A stretch of 64,000 nucleotides of DNA from Nocardia nova NBRC 15556 (GTDB lineage Bacteria > Actinomycetota > Actinomycetes > Mycobacteriales > Mycobacteriaceae): contig NZ_BDBN01000005.1 of assembly GCF_001613005.1 (NCBI RefSeq), forward strand, positions 62,001-126,000. Direction: 5' to 3'. The position numbers and the translations under genes were made by a program. The notes beneath the pieces are model-generated. The model saw nothing but the letters and a program-made list of their open reading frames with translations, ran no database searches and had not been told where the DNA came from. Shown piece by piece: positions 1 through 8,488 of the stretch. Within the stretch, counting starts at the first letter, position 1; every line of letters begins with the position of its first letter.

Positions 1-728
1 TGCTTGATCGCCTGGAATTCGCCGATCTTGCGGCCGAACTGCTCCCGGACGTTGGCGTAGTCGACCGCCGTCTCCAGGCACCAGCCCGCGATCCCCGCGG
101 CCTCGGCCGCGATCAGCGCGGCCACGAGATCGCCCACCGCGTAGGGCGGTTCGAAGATGTGCCCGGCCGGCACCGCGACGCCTGCGCAGACCACACGGGC
201 CAGCGGAGTGCTGGGGTCCAGGGGCTCGAGCGCCTCGACCGTCACGCCCGGCGTGCCCGCCGGCAGCAGGCACCACAGCTCGCGGTCGCCGGAGCGTACC
301 GGCAGCAACAGCGCGGTCTGCTCGTCGGCGCCGAGCACGGTCTCCCAGGTGCCGGTCACTTCCAGCGCGTCGGTTGCGTTGTGCGACAGCACAACAGGCT
401 CGCCCAGGGCGATACCGCAGGGCGTATCCTCGTCGAGGGTGTCGCCGGCAACGAGGCCGGCCAGCGCGGTAGCCGTCACCGGTCCGCCCACGAGATCATG
501 CGCCGCCTGCTCGATCAGCACGGCCAGATCGCTCACGCAGCCGCCCGCGCCGCCGGCCTCCTCGGGGACCGCGACGCGGAAGATGCCGAGGCCCACCAGG
601 CCCGGCCAGAATTCACGCCAGTACCCCGGCGCGCCACTGCGCATTGTTGCAATCGGGTGCACCGCTGCGGCCCATCCGCGCATCGACTCCTGGACGGCTT
701 TATGCTCGTCAGTGGTGGCGATGGTCAC
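1..728 (-). CDS. fadE34: Acyl-CoA dehydrogenase, FadE34-like (partial, 3' end outside window)
   Basis: The first 242 codons of an acyl-CoA dehydrogenase read leftward from a GTG at 728 (VTIATTDEHKAV) and run off the window edge. The last visible residues, VDYANVREQFGRKIGEFQAIK, are the conserved flavin/substrate-region signature of the family. The enzyme should oxidise a CoA thioester to the 2,3-enoyl-CoA with FAD. The divergent neighbour is a clear KstR and a KstR palindrome lies between the two starts; in M. tuberculosis kstR sits beside fadE34, which acts on the cholesterol side chain. The name is therefore inferred from context plus family; the C-terminal half that would distinguish FadE34 is not visible. 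Confidence 0.8.
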   Translation of the reverse strand, partial: MTIATTDEHKAVQESMRGWAAAVHPIATMRSGAPGYWREFWPGLVGLGIFRVAVPEEAGGAGGCVSDLAVLIEQAAHDLVGGPVTATALAGLVAGDTLDEDTPCGIALGEPVVLSHNATDALEVTGTWETVLGADEQTALLLPVRSGDRELWCLLPAGTPGVTVEALEPLDPSTPLARVVCAGVAVPAGHIFEPPYAVGDLVAALIAAEAAGIAGWCLETAVDYANVREQFGRKIGEFQAIK

Positions 729-763
729 ACTCCATACCGCCTTTCCGGCGTGACTCCCACACC

Positions 764-777
764 TAGAACATGTTCTA
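764..777. promoter_or_regulatory. KstR operator, perfect 14-bp palindrome
   Basis: TAGAACATGTTCTA is a perfect inverted repeat and matches the published KstR consensus TnnAACnnGTTnnA. It lies in the 150-bp divergent region between the acyl-CoA dehydrogenase start (728) and the kstR start (879), so one site can control both genes, including autoregulation of kstR. Confidence 0.92.
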
Positions 778-878
778 ATGTGACGGTCGGGCGTAAGTCA
801 AGGGGCGTCCGTCGCCGCCGCTGAACTACGCTCGTCGGCCACCGGAACCGACGTGCGTGCAGGAAAGGACTTTCACGA

Positions 879-1535
879 ATGGCCAGTCCCTCCCGAGAGC
901 AGGCAGCCGACTCGGGTGCGCAGAACGGAGCCCGCAATCGCGCGACGGTCAGCACCCTCAGCGAGGACGAGCTGAGCTCGGCGGCCCAGCGCGAACGGCG
1001 CAAGCGGATCCTCGACGCCACCCTCGCGCTCGCCTCCAAGGGCGGTTACGACGCGGTGCAGATGCGCGCGGTCGCCGAACGCGCCGACGTCGCGGTCGGC
1101 ACGCTGTATCGGTACTTCCCCTCGAAGGTGCATCTGCTGGTCTCGGCACTGGCCCGGGAATTCGAGCAGTTCGACAGCAAACGCAAGCCGCTGGCCGGGC
1201 AGACCCCGCAGGAACGCATGCACGTGATGCTGACCCAGGTCACCCGCGCCATGCAGCGCGATCCCCTGCTCACCGAGGCCATGACGCGAGCGTTCATGTT
1301 CGCCGACGCCTCCGCGGCCGCCGAGGTCGACCGGGTCGGCAAGGTGATGGACCGCTTCTTCGCGCGGGCCGTGAACGAGGGCGAGCCCACCGAGCGCGAT
1401 CTGGCCATCGCCCGCGTCATCAGCGACGTGTGGCTGTCGAATCTGGTGGCGTGGCTCACCCGGCGCGCCTCGGCGACCGATGTGGCCGAGCGCCTCGACC
1501 TGACCGTCGACCTCTTGCTGGGCGAAAAGTCCTGA
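879..1535 (+). CDS. kstR: TetR-family sterol-catabolism repressor KstR
   Basis: A 218-residue TetR regulator. The N-terminal helix-turn-helix (about residues 28-75: RRKRILDATLALASKGGYDA, then VAVGTLYRYFPSKVHLLVSAL) and the ligand-domain segments RDPLLTEAMTRAFMFADASA and ISDVWLSNLVAWLTRRASATDV are nearly the same as remembered M. tuberculosis KstR. KstR represses cholesterol and steroid degradation genes and is released by CoA-thioester sterol intermediates. ATG at 879 follows a GGAAAGGA ribosome site. The divergent FadE34-like gene and the palindrome at 764-777 support the call. Two further KstR-like sites occur at 32336 and 41187. Confidence 0.95.
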   Translation: MASPSREQAADSGAQNGARNRATVSTLSEDELSSAAQRERRKRILDATLALASKGGYDAVQMRAVAERADVAVGTLYRYFPSKVHLLVSALAREFEQFDSKRKPLAGQTPQERMHVMLTQVTRAMQRDPLLTEAMTRAFMFADASAAAEVDRVGKVMDRFFARAVNEGEPTERDLAIARVISDVWLSNLVAWLTRRASATDVAERLDLTVDLLLGEKS

Positions 1536-1689
1536 GCGCGCGGCAGGGAGCGGATTGCCGGACAATGTAGGTCCGGCGTTCGAAACCTGCCTGGCGAGCT
1601 CGTGTAAACAGCACGTATCACTGCGCCAACACGCGGGCAAACCTGACCCAGTAAAGTTTCTCGCGCCCTGAAAAATCTCCTCCGATCAC

Positions 1690-1695
1690 TAGGTT
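1690..1695 (+). promoter_or_regulatory. -10 element of a leaderless promoter (otsB fusion)
   Basis: TAGGTT lies six bases before the GTG at 1702, placing the expected transcription start at the start codon. The 18 bases from TAGGTT to GTGAGC differ by one base from those before the gene at 63906. Confidence 0.5.
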
Positions 1696-1701
1696 GGATG
1701 C

Positions 1702-4275
1702 GTGAGCGCACAGGATCTGCCACACGAACTTCGCCGTGCCTTGTCGGCCGTAGCCCGCGTGCCGCGGCTATTGGTCGCTTCGGACTACGACGGGACAATC
1801 GCGCCCATAGTCTCCGATCCGGCAAAGGCCTATCCCCATCGGGAATCGGTCAGCGCATTGCGTGCGCTCGCCGGCCTGACGACCACTACCGCGGCCGTCA
1901 TCTCCGGCCGCGCGCTGCGAGATCTCGCGGCGCTTTCCCGGCTTCCCGTCGAGGTGCAGTTGATCGGAAGCCACGGCTCCGAATTCGATGTCGGATTCGT
2001 GCACGCCATCGACAACGACGCCAAGCAGTTGCTGACCGAGGTGCGCCACGCCCTGGCCGCCATCGCCGACGACAACCCTGGCGTCACCGTCGAGGCCAAG
2101 CCGGCCAGCATCGCGCTGCATGTGCGCAACGCCACTCCCGAGGTGGGCCGGCGTGCGCTGCAGCAGGCCCGGCAGGGTCCGGCGAGCTGGGTCGGCATCC
2201 AGGTCACCGAGGGCAAGGCGGTCATCGAACTGGCCGTCATCCAGACCGACAAGGGCGCGGCTCTCGACATCATCCGCCATCAGGAGGGCGCCTCGGCCGC
2301 CGTCTTCTTCGGTGACGACGTCACCGACGAGAAGGCCTTCGCGCGGCTGTCGGGTCCGGACATCGGCATCAAGGTGGGCGACGGCGAGAGCCTCGCCGAG
2401 TACCGGGTGCCCAGCACCGAGGAGGTCGCCAAGGCTTTGGCGTTCCTGCTCGAGGAGCGCCGTACCTGGCTGGCGGGTGCGTCGGCGCCGCGCATCGAGC
2501 GGCTGACCATGCTGGCCTCGCCGCGCTCCAAGGCGCTGCTCACCCCCGACGGGACCGTCAGCTGGTTCTGCCATCCCGAGCCGGATTCGGCGGCGGTCTT
2601 CGCCCATCTGCTGGGCGGCCCGGCTGCCGGACATTTCACCATCGCCCCCGAGCGTCAGAGCCTGCCGCTGTCCCAGCGCTACGTCGACGGCACCATGACC
2701 GTCGAAACCCGTTGGTCCAGTTTGAAAATCGTCGACTACCTGCCGCACGACGTCGCGCTGGAACGCACCGATCTGACCCGCGTGATCACCGGTGACGCGC
2801 GCGCGGTGGTCACCTTCGCACCCCGCCCGGAGTTCGGGCAGGTGCCGGTGACGCTGGTCCGCGAACCGGCCGGCCTGCGCGTGCACGGCACCAACGATCC
2901 GATCGTGCTGCGCTCCCCCGGCGTGCAGTGGGAGATCTCCGAAGAGGGCATCCACCACGTCGCCCGCGCGGTGGTCGACCCTTCGCAGGGGCCGATCGTG
3001 CTCGAAATGCGCTGCGGCACCTCCGATCTCGCCCCAGCGATGGTCAGCGAGGCGGATCGGCGCAACGAGGCCGAGCGGTACTGGCGCGACTGGGCCGCCG
3101 ATCTGAACCTGCCGCCGCTGAAGCCCGATCTGATGAAGCGTTCGGCGCTGACCCTGCGCGGGCTGGTACACGCCCCGTCGGGGTCGATTCTGGCCGCGGC
3201 CACCACCTCGCTGCCCGAGGACATCGGCGGCGTCCGCAACTGGGACTACCGCTACTGCTGGCTGCGCGACGCCTCGCTCACCGCGCACGCCCTGGTCACC
3301 CTGGGCTCGCTGGCGGAGGCCGAGGATTTCCTGGCCTGGACGCACCGCGTGCTCGAGACGCTGGCCGGACCGGAACGCCTGCACCCGCTGTACACGCTCT
3401 ACGGCGAGACGCTGCCCCCGGAGGCCGTGCTGGATCAGCTGCCCGGTTACGCGGGCTCGCGGCCGGTACGCGTGGGCAACGCGGCGAATATGCAGGTCCA
3501 GCTGGATGTGTTCGGCCCGATCGTGGATCTGATCGCGGCCCTGGCCGAGGCTCGGGAGGGCAAGGGCATTCTCGACCCGGCCAAGGCACTGCCCGACCGC
3601 GACTGGGAACTCGTCGAGGCCATGGTCCAGGCTGTCCAGCGCCGCTGGCGCGAACCGGACCACGGCATCTGGGAGATCCGTGGCAACCCGCGTCACCACG
3701 TGTATTCGAAGGTGATGGGCTGGCTGACGGTCGACCGGGCTTTGAAGCTGGCCGAGCGGTTCGACCGCGGCATCGACCCGGTGTGGGTCGAACTGCGCGA
3801 GACCATCGCCGACGAGGTCAAGGCCAAGGGCTGGAACGAGCAGGTGCAGTCCTACACGGCCGCCTACGACGGCACCGATCTGGACGCCGCGACCCTGCAC
3901 ATCGGCCTCAGCGGACTGATCGAACCGTCGGATCCGCGCTTCGCGGCCACGGTCGTCGCCACCGAGGCCGAATTGCGCAGCGGCTCGACGGTATACCGCT
4001 ATCACCACGACGACGGCCTGCCCGGCGGTGAGGGCGGCTTCCACCTGTGTGCCGCCTGGCTGGTGGAGGCCTACCTGCTGATCGGCAAGCGCGAGGACGC
4101 CGAGGCGCTGTTCGCCCAGCTGGTGGATGTCGCCGGCCCGACCGGACTGCTCAGCGAGGAGTACGACCCGGTCGCCGAACGCTCCCTGGGCAACCACCCG
4201 CAGGCCTACAGCCATCTGGGTCTGCTGCGCTGCGCCCAGCTGCTGAGCCAGCCGGTAGCGGCCATGGTGCAGTAG
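1702..4275 (+). CDS. otsB: Trehalose-6-phosphate phosphatase fused to GH15 trehalase-like domain
   Basis: An 857-residue protein with two enzymes in one chain. Residues 1-250 form a HAD-type trehalose-6-phosphate phosphatase: DYDGT (28-32) holds the nucleophile Asp, SGR gives motif II, and GDDVTDE (204-210) is the Mg-binding motif typical of OtsB. Residues about 265-857 form a GH15 domain with NWDYRYCWLRD (513-523), GIWEIRG (general acid Glu) and LLSEEYDP (general base Glu), like the mycobacterial GH15 trehalase Rv2402. The first half makes trehalose from T6P; the second, if it is a trehalase, splits it to glucose. Start is GTG 1702, supported by a leaderless -10. No signal peptide, so cytosolic. 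Whether both halves are active is not visible. Confidence 0.88.
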   Translation: MSAQDLPHELRRALSAVARVPRLLVASDYDGTIAPIVSDPAKAYPHRESVSALRALAGLTTTTAAVISGRALRDLAALSRLPVEVQLIGSHGSEFDVGFVHAIDNDAKQLLTEVRHALAAIADDNPGVTVEAKPASIALHVRNATPEVGRRALQQARQGPASWVGIQVTEGKAVIELAVIQTDKGAALDIIRHQEGASAAVFFGDDVTDEKAFARLSGPDIGIKVGDGESLAEYRVPSTEEVAKALAFLLEERRTWLAGASAPRIERLTMLASPRSKALLTPDGTVSWFCHPEPDSAAVFAHLLGGPAAGHFTIAPERQSLPLSQRYVDGTMTVETRWSSLKIVDYLPHDVALERTDLTRVITGDARAVVTFAPRPEFGQVPVTLVREPAGLRVHGTNDPIVLRSPGVQWEISEEGIHHVARAVVDPSQGPIVLEMRCGTSDLAPAMVSEADRRNEAERYWRDWAADLNLPPLKPDLMKRSALTLRGLVHAPSGSILAAATTSLPEDIGGVRNWDYRYCWLRDASLTAHALVTLGSLAEAEDFLAWTHRVLETLAGPERLHPLYTLYGETLPPEAVLDQLPGYAGSRPVRVGNAANMQVQLDVFGPIVDLIAALAEAREGKGILDPAKALPDRDWELVEAMVQAVQRRWREPDHGIWEIRGNPRHHVYSKVMGWLTVDRALKLAERFDRGIDPVWVELRETIADEVKAKGWNEQVQSYTAAYDGTDLDAATLHIGLSGLIEPSDPRFAATVVATEAELRSGSTVYRYHHDDGLPGGEGGFHLCAAWLVEAYLLIGKREDAEALFAQLVDVAGPTGLLSEEYDPVAERSLGNHPQAYSHLGLLRCAQLLSQPVAAMVQ

Positions 4276-4301
4276 CCACCGGTCGCCGGATTCCCGTTCC
4301 A

Positions 4302-4338
4302 GGGCCCGCGGTCGCTCGGATCGAGCGGTCGCGGGCCC
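4302..4338 (+). terminator. Strong hairpin after the otsB fusion
   Basis: GGGCCCGCGGTCGCTCG and CGAGCGGTCGCGGGCCC pair with two imperfect positions around a 3-base GAT loop, 26 bases after the stop codon. No T-run follows, as is common for actinobacterial terminators. Confidence 0.65.
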
Positions 4339-4397
4339 TGTTCGTGGTGCGGTTCACATCCCGGCCGGTCCGATCGATGGGGTCCGGGCCCGCCACA

Positions 4398-4403
4398 TAG
4401 GCT
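4398..4403 (+). promoter_or_regulatory. Candidate -10 of the metal ABC operon
   Basis: TAGGCT lies just upstream of the Zur-like box; a start around 4410 would place the box directly over the transcription start, a repressing position. Confidence 0.45.
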
Positions 4404-4410
4404 ACATTTA

Positions 4411-4429
4411 AATGGAAATCGTTTCCGTT
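4411..4429. promoter_or_regulatory. Zur-like operator
   Basis: The 19 bases centred on C4420 form an inverted repeat (7 of 9 pairs, core GGAAA-TCG-TTTCC), resembling actinobacterial Zur boxes (GAAAAnnnTTTTC type). It sits 28-46 bases before the start of a metal-binding lipoprotein gene that heads a zinc-type ABC operon. FUR-family or manganese regulators use different motifs, so Zur is the best guess. Confidence 0.6.
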
Positions 4430-4456
4430 AAGAGCTCGTGTGCAGGAGTACCCCGC

Positions 4457-5341
4457 GTGATCAGAAGTTTCGCCGCTCGAATCGCTGTCGTCACGCTGGG
4501 AATCACCACCGCGGTCACGCTGGCCGCCTGCTCGGGATCGTCCTCGGATTCGGGGAAGCCGAAAATCGTCGCCTCCACCGATGTCTGGGGCAGCGTCGCG
4601 GCGGCGGTCGGGGGTCCCGACGTCGAGGTGAAGTCGATCATCGACAGCCCGGCCGTGGACCCGCACTCCTACGAAACCAGCCCGACCGATGCCGCCGCGA
4701 TCCGCGATGCCGCGCTGGTGCTCTACAACGGCGGCCACTACGACGAATTCGCCGAGAAGGCGGCCGCGGGGCGCGGCAAACCCAGCATCGCCGCGTTCGA
4801 CTTGCGCTCGACGCCGAACGACGAGAACGAGCACGTCTGGTATGACATGAAGACCGTCGACGCCGTGGCCGGGCGGATCGCCGACGAACTCGGCCGCATC
4901 GATCCCGAGCACAAGCAGGCCTTCACCGATCGCGCCGCCGGATTCCGCGCCCAGCTGGCGAACATCTCCGCGATCACCGCGAAAGCCGCGGCCGCCCACC
5001 CGAAGACGCCGGTACTGCAGACCGAACCGCTCGCGCACTATCTGCTGCTGGCCGCCGACACCGACGACCGCACCCCGCACGCCTTCGAGGAGGCGATCGA
5101 ACAGGGCACCGATCCCTCGCCGGCGGATCTGGCGGCGGTGCGAGAGCTGTTGACCGGCAAGCAGGTTCGCGCGCTGGTCTACAACATCCAGACCGAGGAC
5201 AAGACCACGAAGGATGTCGCCGCGACCGCGAAATCCGCGGGTGTGCCGATCGTCGAGGTCACCGAAACCCTCCCGGCGAACACCGATTTCGTGAAGTGGC
5301 AGACCGACAACGCGACGGCACTGGCCGCCGCGCTCGGCTGA
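4457..5341 (+). CDS. znuA: Metal ABC transporter substrate-binding lipoprotein (ZnuA/TroA type)
   Basis: A 294-residue lipoprotein that should bind zinc or manganese outside the membrane and deliver it to the permease encoded two genes downstream. The start is GTG 4457, eight bases after the ribosome site CAGGAG; an in-frame ATG at 4412 lies inside the Zur-like operator and is rejected. The N-terminus has Arg residues, a hydrophobic stretch and the lipobox LAAC. Cluster A-1 features include VDPHSYE, HVWYDM and EPLAHYL (candidate metal ligands) and the YNIQTED loop. The His-rich loop found in many proteobacterial ZnuA proteins is absent, so Mn cannot be excluded. First gene of an operon of three. 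Confidence 0.85.
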   Translation: MIRSFAARIAVVTLGITTAVTLAACSGSSSDSGKPKIVASTDVWGSVAAAVGGPDVEVKSIIDSPAVDPHSYETSPTDAAAIRDAALVLYNGGHYDEFAEKAAAGRGKPSIAAFDLRSTPNDENEHVWYDMKTVDAVAGRIADELGRIDPEHKQAFTDRAAGFRAQLANISAITAKAAAAHPKTPVLQTEPLAHYLLLAADTDDRTPHAFEEAIEQGTDPSPADLAAVRELLTGKQVRALVYNIQTEDKTTKDVAATAKSAGVPIVEVTETLPANTDFVKWQTDNATALAAALG

Positions 5342-5352
5342 GGGAGGTAGTG

Positions 5353-6414
5353 ATGGCGGGACGCACCCGAACCGAAGCGCCGGAATCCGCCGGCAGCGGA
5401 GCCGACGCACTCTCCGGCGACGGCCACACCGATAGGGACGGCGACCAGCGGACCCGGCCGACCGCCGACGAATCCCCCGATACGGCGGCCCGGCCCGGCT
5501 CTGTCGCGAGCACGACCCGTTTCGACGGCGCGGAGTGCGCGTTCTGCGAGGAGACCGGCGAGGCGGCGACGATTCCCGCGACCACATCAGCGGCGGCCAC
5601 GGCGGCACCCGCGGTATCGCTGCGGGGTGCGAGCCTGGCGTTCGGGCCGCGCACGCTCTGGGAGGGCCTCGATCTCGATGTCGCGCCCGGCGAATTCGTC
5701 GCGGTGCTGGGACCCAACGGGTCCGGTAAGACCTCGCTGCTGCGGATGCTGCTGGGGCAGCTCGCGCCGAGTGCGGGGACGGTCGAGGTGAGCGGGGCGC
5801 CCGCCCGGCTGGGCAATCCGCGTATCGGCTATGTGCCACAACAGAAGACGATCGATGCCGGTGTGCAACTGCGCGGGATCGATCTGGTCGGGCTGGGCGT
5901 GGACGGGCATCGCTGGGGGCTGGGCGGGCGCGGCCGGGGCGAGCGCCGGCGTCGGGTCGCCGACGCCATCGCCCAGGTCGGAGCCGAGCATTTCGCGAAC
6001 GCACCGCTGGAATCGCTGTCCGGCGGTGAGCAGCAACGCTTGCGGGTGGCGCAGGCACTGGCCGGTGATCCGCGCGTGCTGCTGTGCGACGAACCGCTGC
6101 TGAGCCTGGATCTGGCCAATCAGCGGCTGGTGTCCGAACTCATCGATCGCCGCCGCCGCACCCACGACACCGCGGTGCTGTTCGTGACGCACGAGATCAA
6201 TCCGATTCTGCCGCTGGTGGATCGGGTGCTGTATCTGGTGGAGGGCAGGTTCCGGATCGGCACGCCCGACGAGGTGATGACCTCGGATGTGCTCTCGGAG
6301 CTCTACGGCACCGAGGTCGACGTGCTGCGCGTCCGCGGCCGGCTGGTGGTCGTCGGCACCGGCGACGAAATCGATGCACTGGGCACCCACCACACCGAGG
6401 GAGCCGGCGAATGA
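5353..6414 (+). CDS. znuC: Metal ABC transporter ATP-binding protein with disordered N-terminal extension
   Basis: A 353-residue ATPase that powers import. Walker A is GPNGSGKTS, the signature is LSGGEQQRLRVAQAL, Walker B ends LLCDEPLLSLD, and the switch His is in FVTHEINP. The ATPase domain starts only around residue 87; the preceding part is hydrophilic, rich in Gly, Asp, Thr and Ala, and contains the Cys pair CAFC. Family members normally lack this. ATG 5353 follows GGGAGG; no good start nearer the domain is visible. It begins 11 bases after znuA and overlaps znuB by ATGA. Confidence 0.85.
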   Translation: MAGRTRTEAPESAGSGADALSGDGHTDRDGDQRTRPTADESPDTAARPGSVASTTRFDGAECAFCEETGEAATIPATTSAAATAAPAVSLRGASLAFGPRTLWEGLDLDVAPGEFVAVLGPNGSGKTSLLRMLLGQLAPSAGTVEVSGAPARLGNPRIGYVPQQKTIDAGVQLRGIDLVGLGVDGHRWGLGGRGRGERRRRVADAIAQVGAEHFANAPLESLSGGEQQRLRVAQALAGDPRVLLCDEPLLSLDLANQRLVSELIDRRRRTHDTAVLFVTHEINPILPLVDRVLYLVEGRFRIGTPDEVMTSDVLSELYGTEVDVLRVRGRLVVVGTGDEIDALGTHHTEGAGE

Positions 6415-7400
6415 ACGAGAAACTTTCCGACGTCATCACCAAGATGCTGGATCTGCACACCACCGCCGACCTGCTGTCCTACGACTTCGTGCAGCAGGCG
6501 GTGCTCGCGGCCGCCCTGCTGGGACTGCTCGCCGGGGTGATCGGGCCGCTCATCGTGAACCGGCAGATGTCGTTCGCCGTGCACGGCACCAGCGAGCTCT
6601 CGCTGACCGGTGCCGCGGCCGCGCTGCTGGTGGGTATCGGCGTGGGCGCGGGGGCGATCGCGGGATCGGTGATCGCGGCGGTCATGTTCGGTCTGCTGGG
6701 TTCCAAGGCGCGCGAACGTGATTCGGTGATCGCGGTGGTGATGTCGTTCGGGCTCGGCCTGTCGGTGCTGTTCCTCTGGCTGGGGCCGAGTCGCGCCGGA
6801 TCGAAATTCTCCCTGCTCACCGGGCAGGTGGTCAGCGTCGGCGGCACCGGTCTCACCTTGCTCGCGCTCTGCACCGTCGGCGTGCTGGCGGTGCTCGCGT
6901 TCATCTACCGCCCGTTGCTTTTCGCCAGCACCGACCCGGAAGTCGCGGTGGCGCGCGGGGTTCCGGTGCGCGCGCTCTCGGTGGTGTTCGCGGTGCTGCT
7001 CGGCGTGACCGCTGCCTTCGGGGTGCAGATCGTCGGCGCCCTGCTGGTGCTGTCGCTGCTGATCACCCCCGCAGCGGCCGCCGCCCAGCTCACCGCGAGC
7101 CCGCTGCGGGCGACGCTGTTGTCGGTGCTGTTCGCCGAAATCGCCGCCGTGGGCGGGATTCTGCTGTCCCTGGCGCCCGGCGTCCCGGTCTCGACCTTCA
7201 TCACGACCATCTCGTTCGTGATCTACCTGGCCTGCCGGTTCATCGGCCGCCCGCTCGTGAACGCGCGCCGCCGCACGGCCCTGCGTACCCCGGCGCCTGC
7301 CGCGACAGCGGCGCCGGATCCGGCTCCGCATATCGACGCCTCGAACGACCCGGATTCGCGACGGAACCGAGCGGAGGAACAGCTGCCGGTCCGCGGATGA
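6411..7400 (+). CDS. znuB: Metal ABC transporter permease (ABC-3 family, ZnuB type)
   Basis: A 329-residue integral membrane protein with about eight hydrophobic segments and the ABC-3 features QMSFAVHGTSELSLTGAA and GVQIVGALLVLSLLITPAAAA. It forms the channel for metal import with the upstream ATPase and lipoprotein. ATG 6411 overlaps the stop of the ATPase gene (ATGA), indicating translational coupling. The last 60 residues are an Arg/Pro/Asp-rich cytoplasmic tail. It converges with mutY, with only 39 bases between stops. Confidence 0.87.
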   Translation: MNEKLSDVITKMLDLHTTADLLSYDFVQQAVLAAALLGLLAGVIGPLIVNRQMSFAVHGTSELSLTGAAAALLVGIGVGAGAIAGSVIAAVMFGLLGSKARERDSVIAVVMSFGLGLSVLFLWLGPSRAGSKFSLLTGQVVSVGGTGLTLLALCTVGVLAVLAFIYRPLLFASTDPEVAVARGVPVRALSVVFAVLLGVTAAFGVQIVGALLVLSLLITPAAAAAQLTASPLRATLLSVLFAEIAAVGGILLSLAPGVPVSTFITTISFVIYLACRFIGRPLVNARRRTALRTPAPAATAAPDPAPHIDASNDPDSRRNRAEEQLPVRG

Positions 7401-7439
7401 GACCCGCGGTCGTCGATCGCCCGCCTCGGGTCGATTCGG

Positions 7440-8390
7440 TCAGCCGGATCGACCGGCCGGTCCGGACAGCATGACGGCGCCGCTCTCGCCGGCCAGCGCG
7501 AACAACCCCTCGGCGGTCTGCTCGATCAAACCGTCGACGAGCAGCGAATCCAGTGCCCGGTCGCGCTGGCCCGGATCGCGGGTCCAGGCCAGGTCGAGAG
7601 CCACCCGTTCGACCGGTCCGGTGGCCGCGCGCAGCACGTCCAGGAGTCGCCCGCGAGCCTGCCGATCGGTGCCGTCGTATTTCTGGGTACGGCGCACCAC
7701 ATCGGATGCCGGACGACCGGATGTGACCCACGTGCAGCGCGGCAGCGGGCAGCGCTCGCAGTCGGGAGTGCGAGCGGTGCAGACGGTGGCTCCCAATTCC
7801 ATCAGCGCCGCGGAGAAGACCGCCGCCCGGTCGATCCGGACCGGGAGGAGGGCCTCGGTTTCGGCCAGATCGCGAGCGCGCGGATTGCCGGCCTCGGCGC
7901 GGCCGTGCACCGCACGGGCAACCACTCGGCGAACATTGGTGTCCACCACCGGAACTCGCTGCCCGTAGGCGAAACAGGCCACCGCCCGCGCGGTGTAGGC
8001 GCCGATGCCGGGCAGGGTGAGCAGCACCTCGACATCGTCGGGCACCACGTCGCCGTATTCGGCGGCGAGCACCCGGGCGCATTCGTGCAACCGCAGGGCA
8101 CGGCGCGGATATCCGAGTTTGCCCCACGCGCGCAGCACCTCACCGGGCGAGGCGGCGGCCATCGCCGAGGGCACCGGCCAGCGCCGCACCCATTCCCGCC
8201 AGATCGGCTCCACCCGGACCACGGGCGTCTGCTGCAGCATGATCTCGCTCATCAGGATCTGCCAGGCGCTCACGCCGGGCCGCCGCCAGGGCAGGTCCCG
8301 GGCGGACTGCTCGTACCAGTCGATCAGAACGTCGCTGTCGACGCCCGCGACCGGGTCGCGCGTGGTCTCGCTCGCCGCCTTCGAGCTCAC
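7440..8390 (-). CDS. mutY: Adenine DNA glycosylase MutY
   Basis: A 316-residue HhH-GPD glycosylase that removes A mispaired with 8-oxoguanine. Visible are the catalytic region SEIMLQQTPV (Glu), the helix-hairpin-helix LPGIGAYTARAV, the catalytic Asp in VVDTNVRRV, and a 4Fe-4S cluster motif C-x6-C-x2-C-x4-C (CTARTPDCERCPLPRC). The last spacing is one residue shorter than in E. coli. The start is GTG 8390. It diverges from the carbonic anhydrase gene, as mutY does from canB in M. tuberculosis. Confidence 0.93.
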   Translation of the reverse strand: MSSKAASETTRDPVAGVDSDVLIDWYEQSARDLPWRRPGVSAWQILMSEIMLQQTPVVRVEPIWREWVRRWPVPSAMAAASPGEVLRAWGKLGYPRRALRLHECARVLAAEYGDVVPDDVEVLLTLPGIGAYTARAVACFAYGQRVPVVDTNVRRVVARAVHGRAEAGNPRARDLAETEALLPVRIDRAAVFSAALMELGATVCTARTPDCERCPLPRCTWVTSGRPASDVVRRTQKYDGTDRQARGRLLDVLRAATGPVERVALDLAWTRDPGQRDRALDSLLVDGLIEQTAEGLFALAGESGAVMLSGPAGRSG

Positions 8391-8488
8391 GACATCACCG
8401 CCGTGCCCGCCCGCCGATGATCCGAAATTTGCCCACGTGTAGCCAATCGGACTCGCCGGTAGCCCGCAAGCTGTGGAAAATGGGACGC

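Noticed and set aside
157-824. Plus-strand ORFs at the window start
   Set aside because: They lie opposite the acyl-CoA dehydrogenase reading frame, which has clear family motifs; typical antisense shadows of high-GC DNA.
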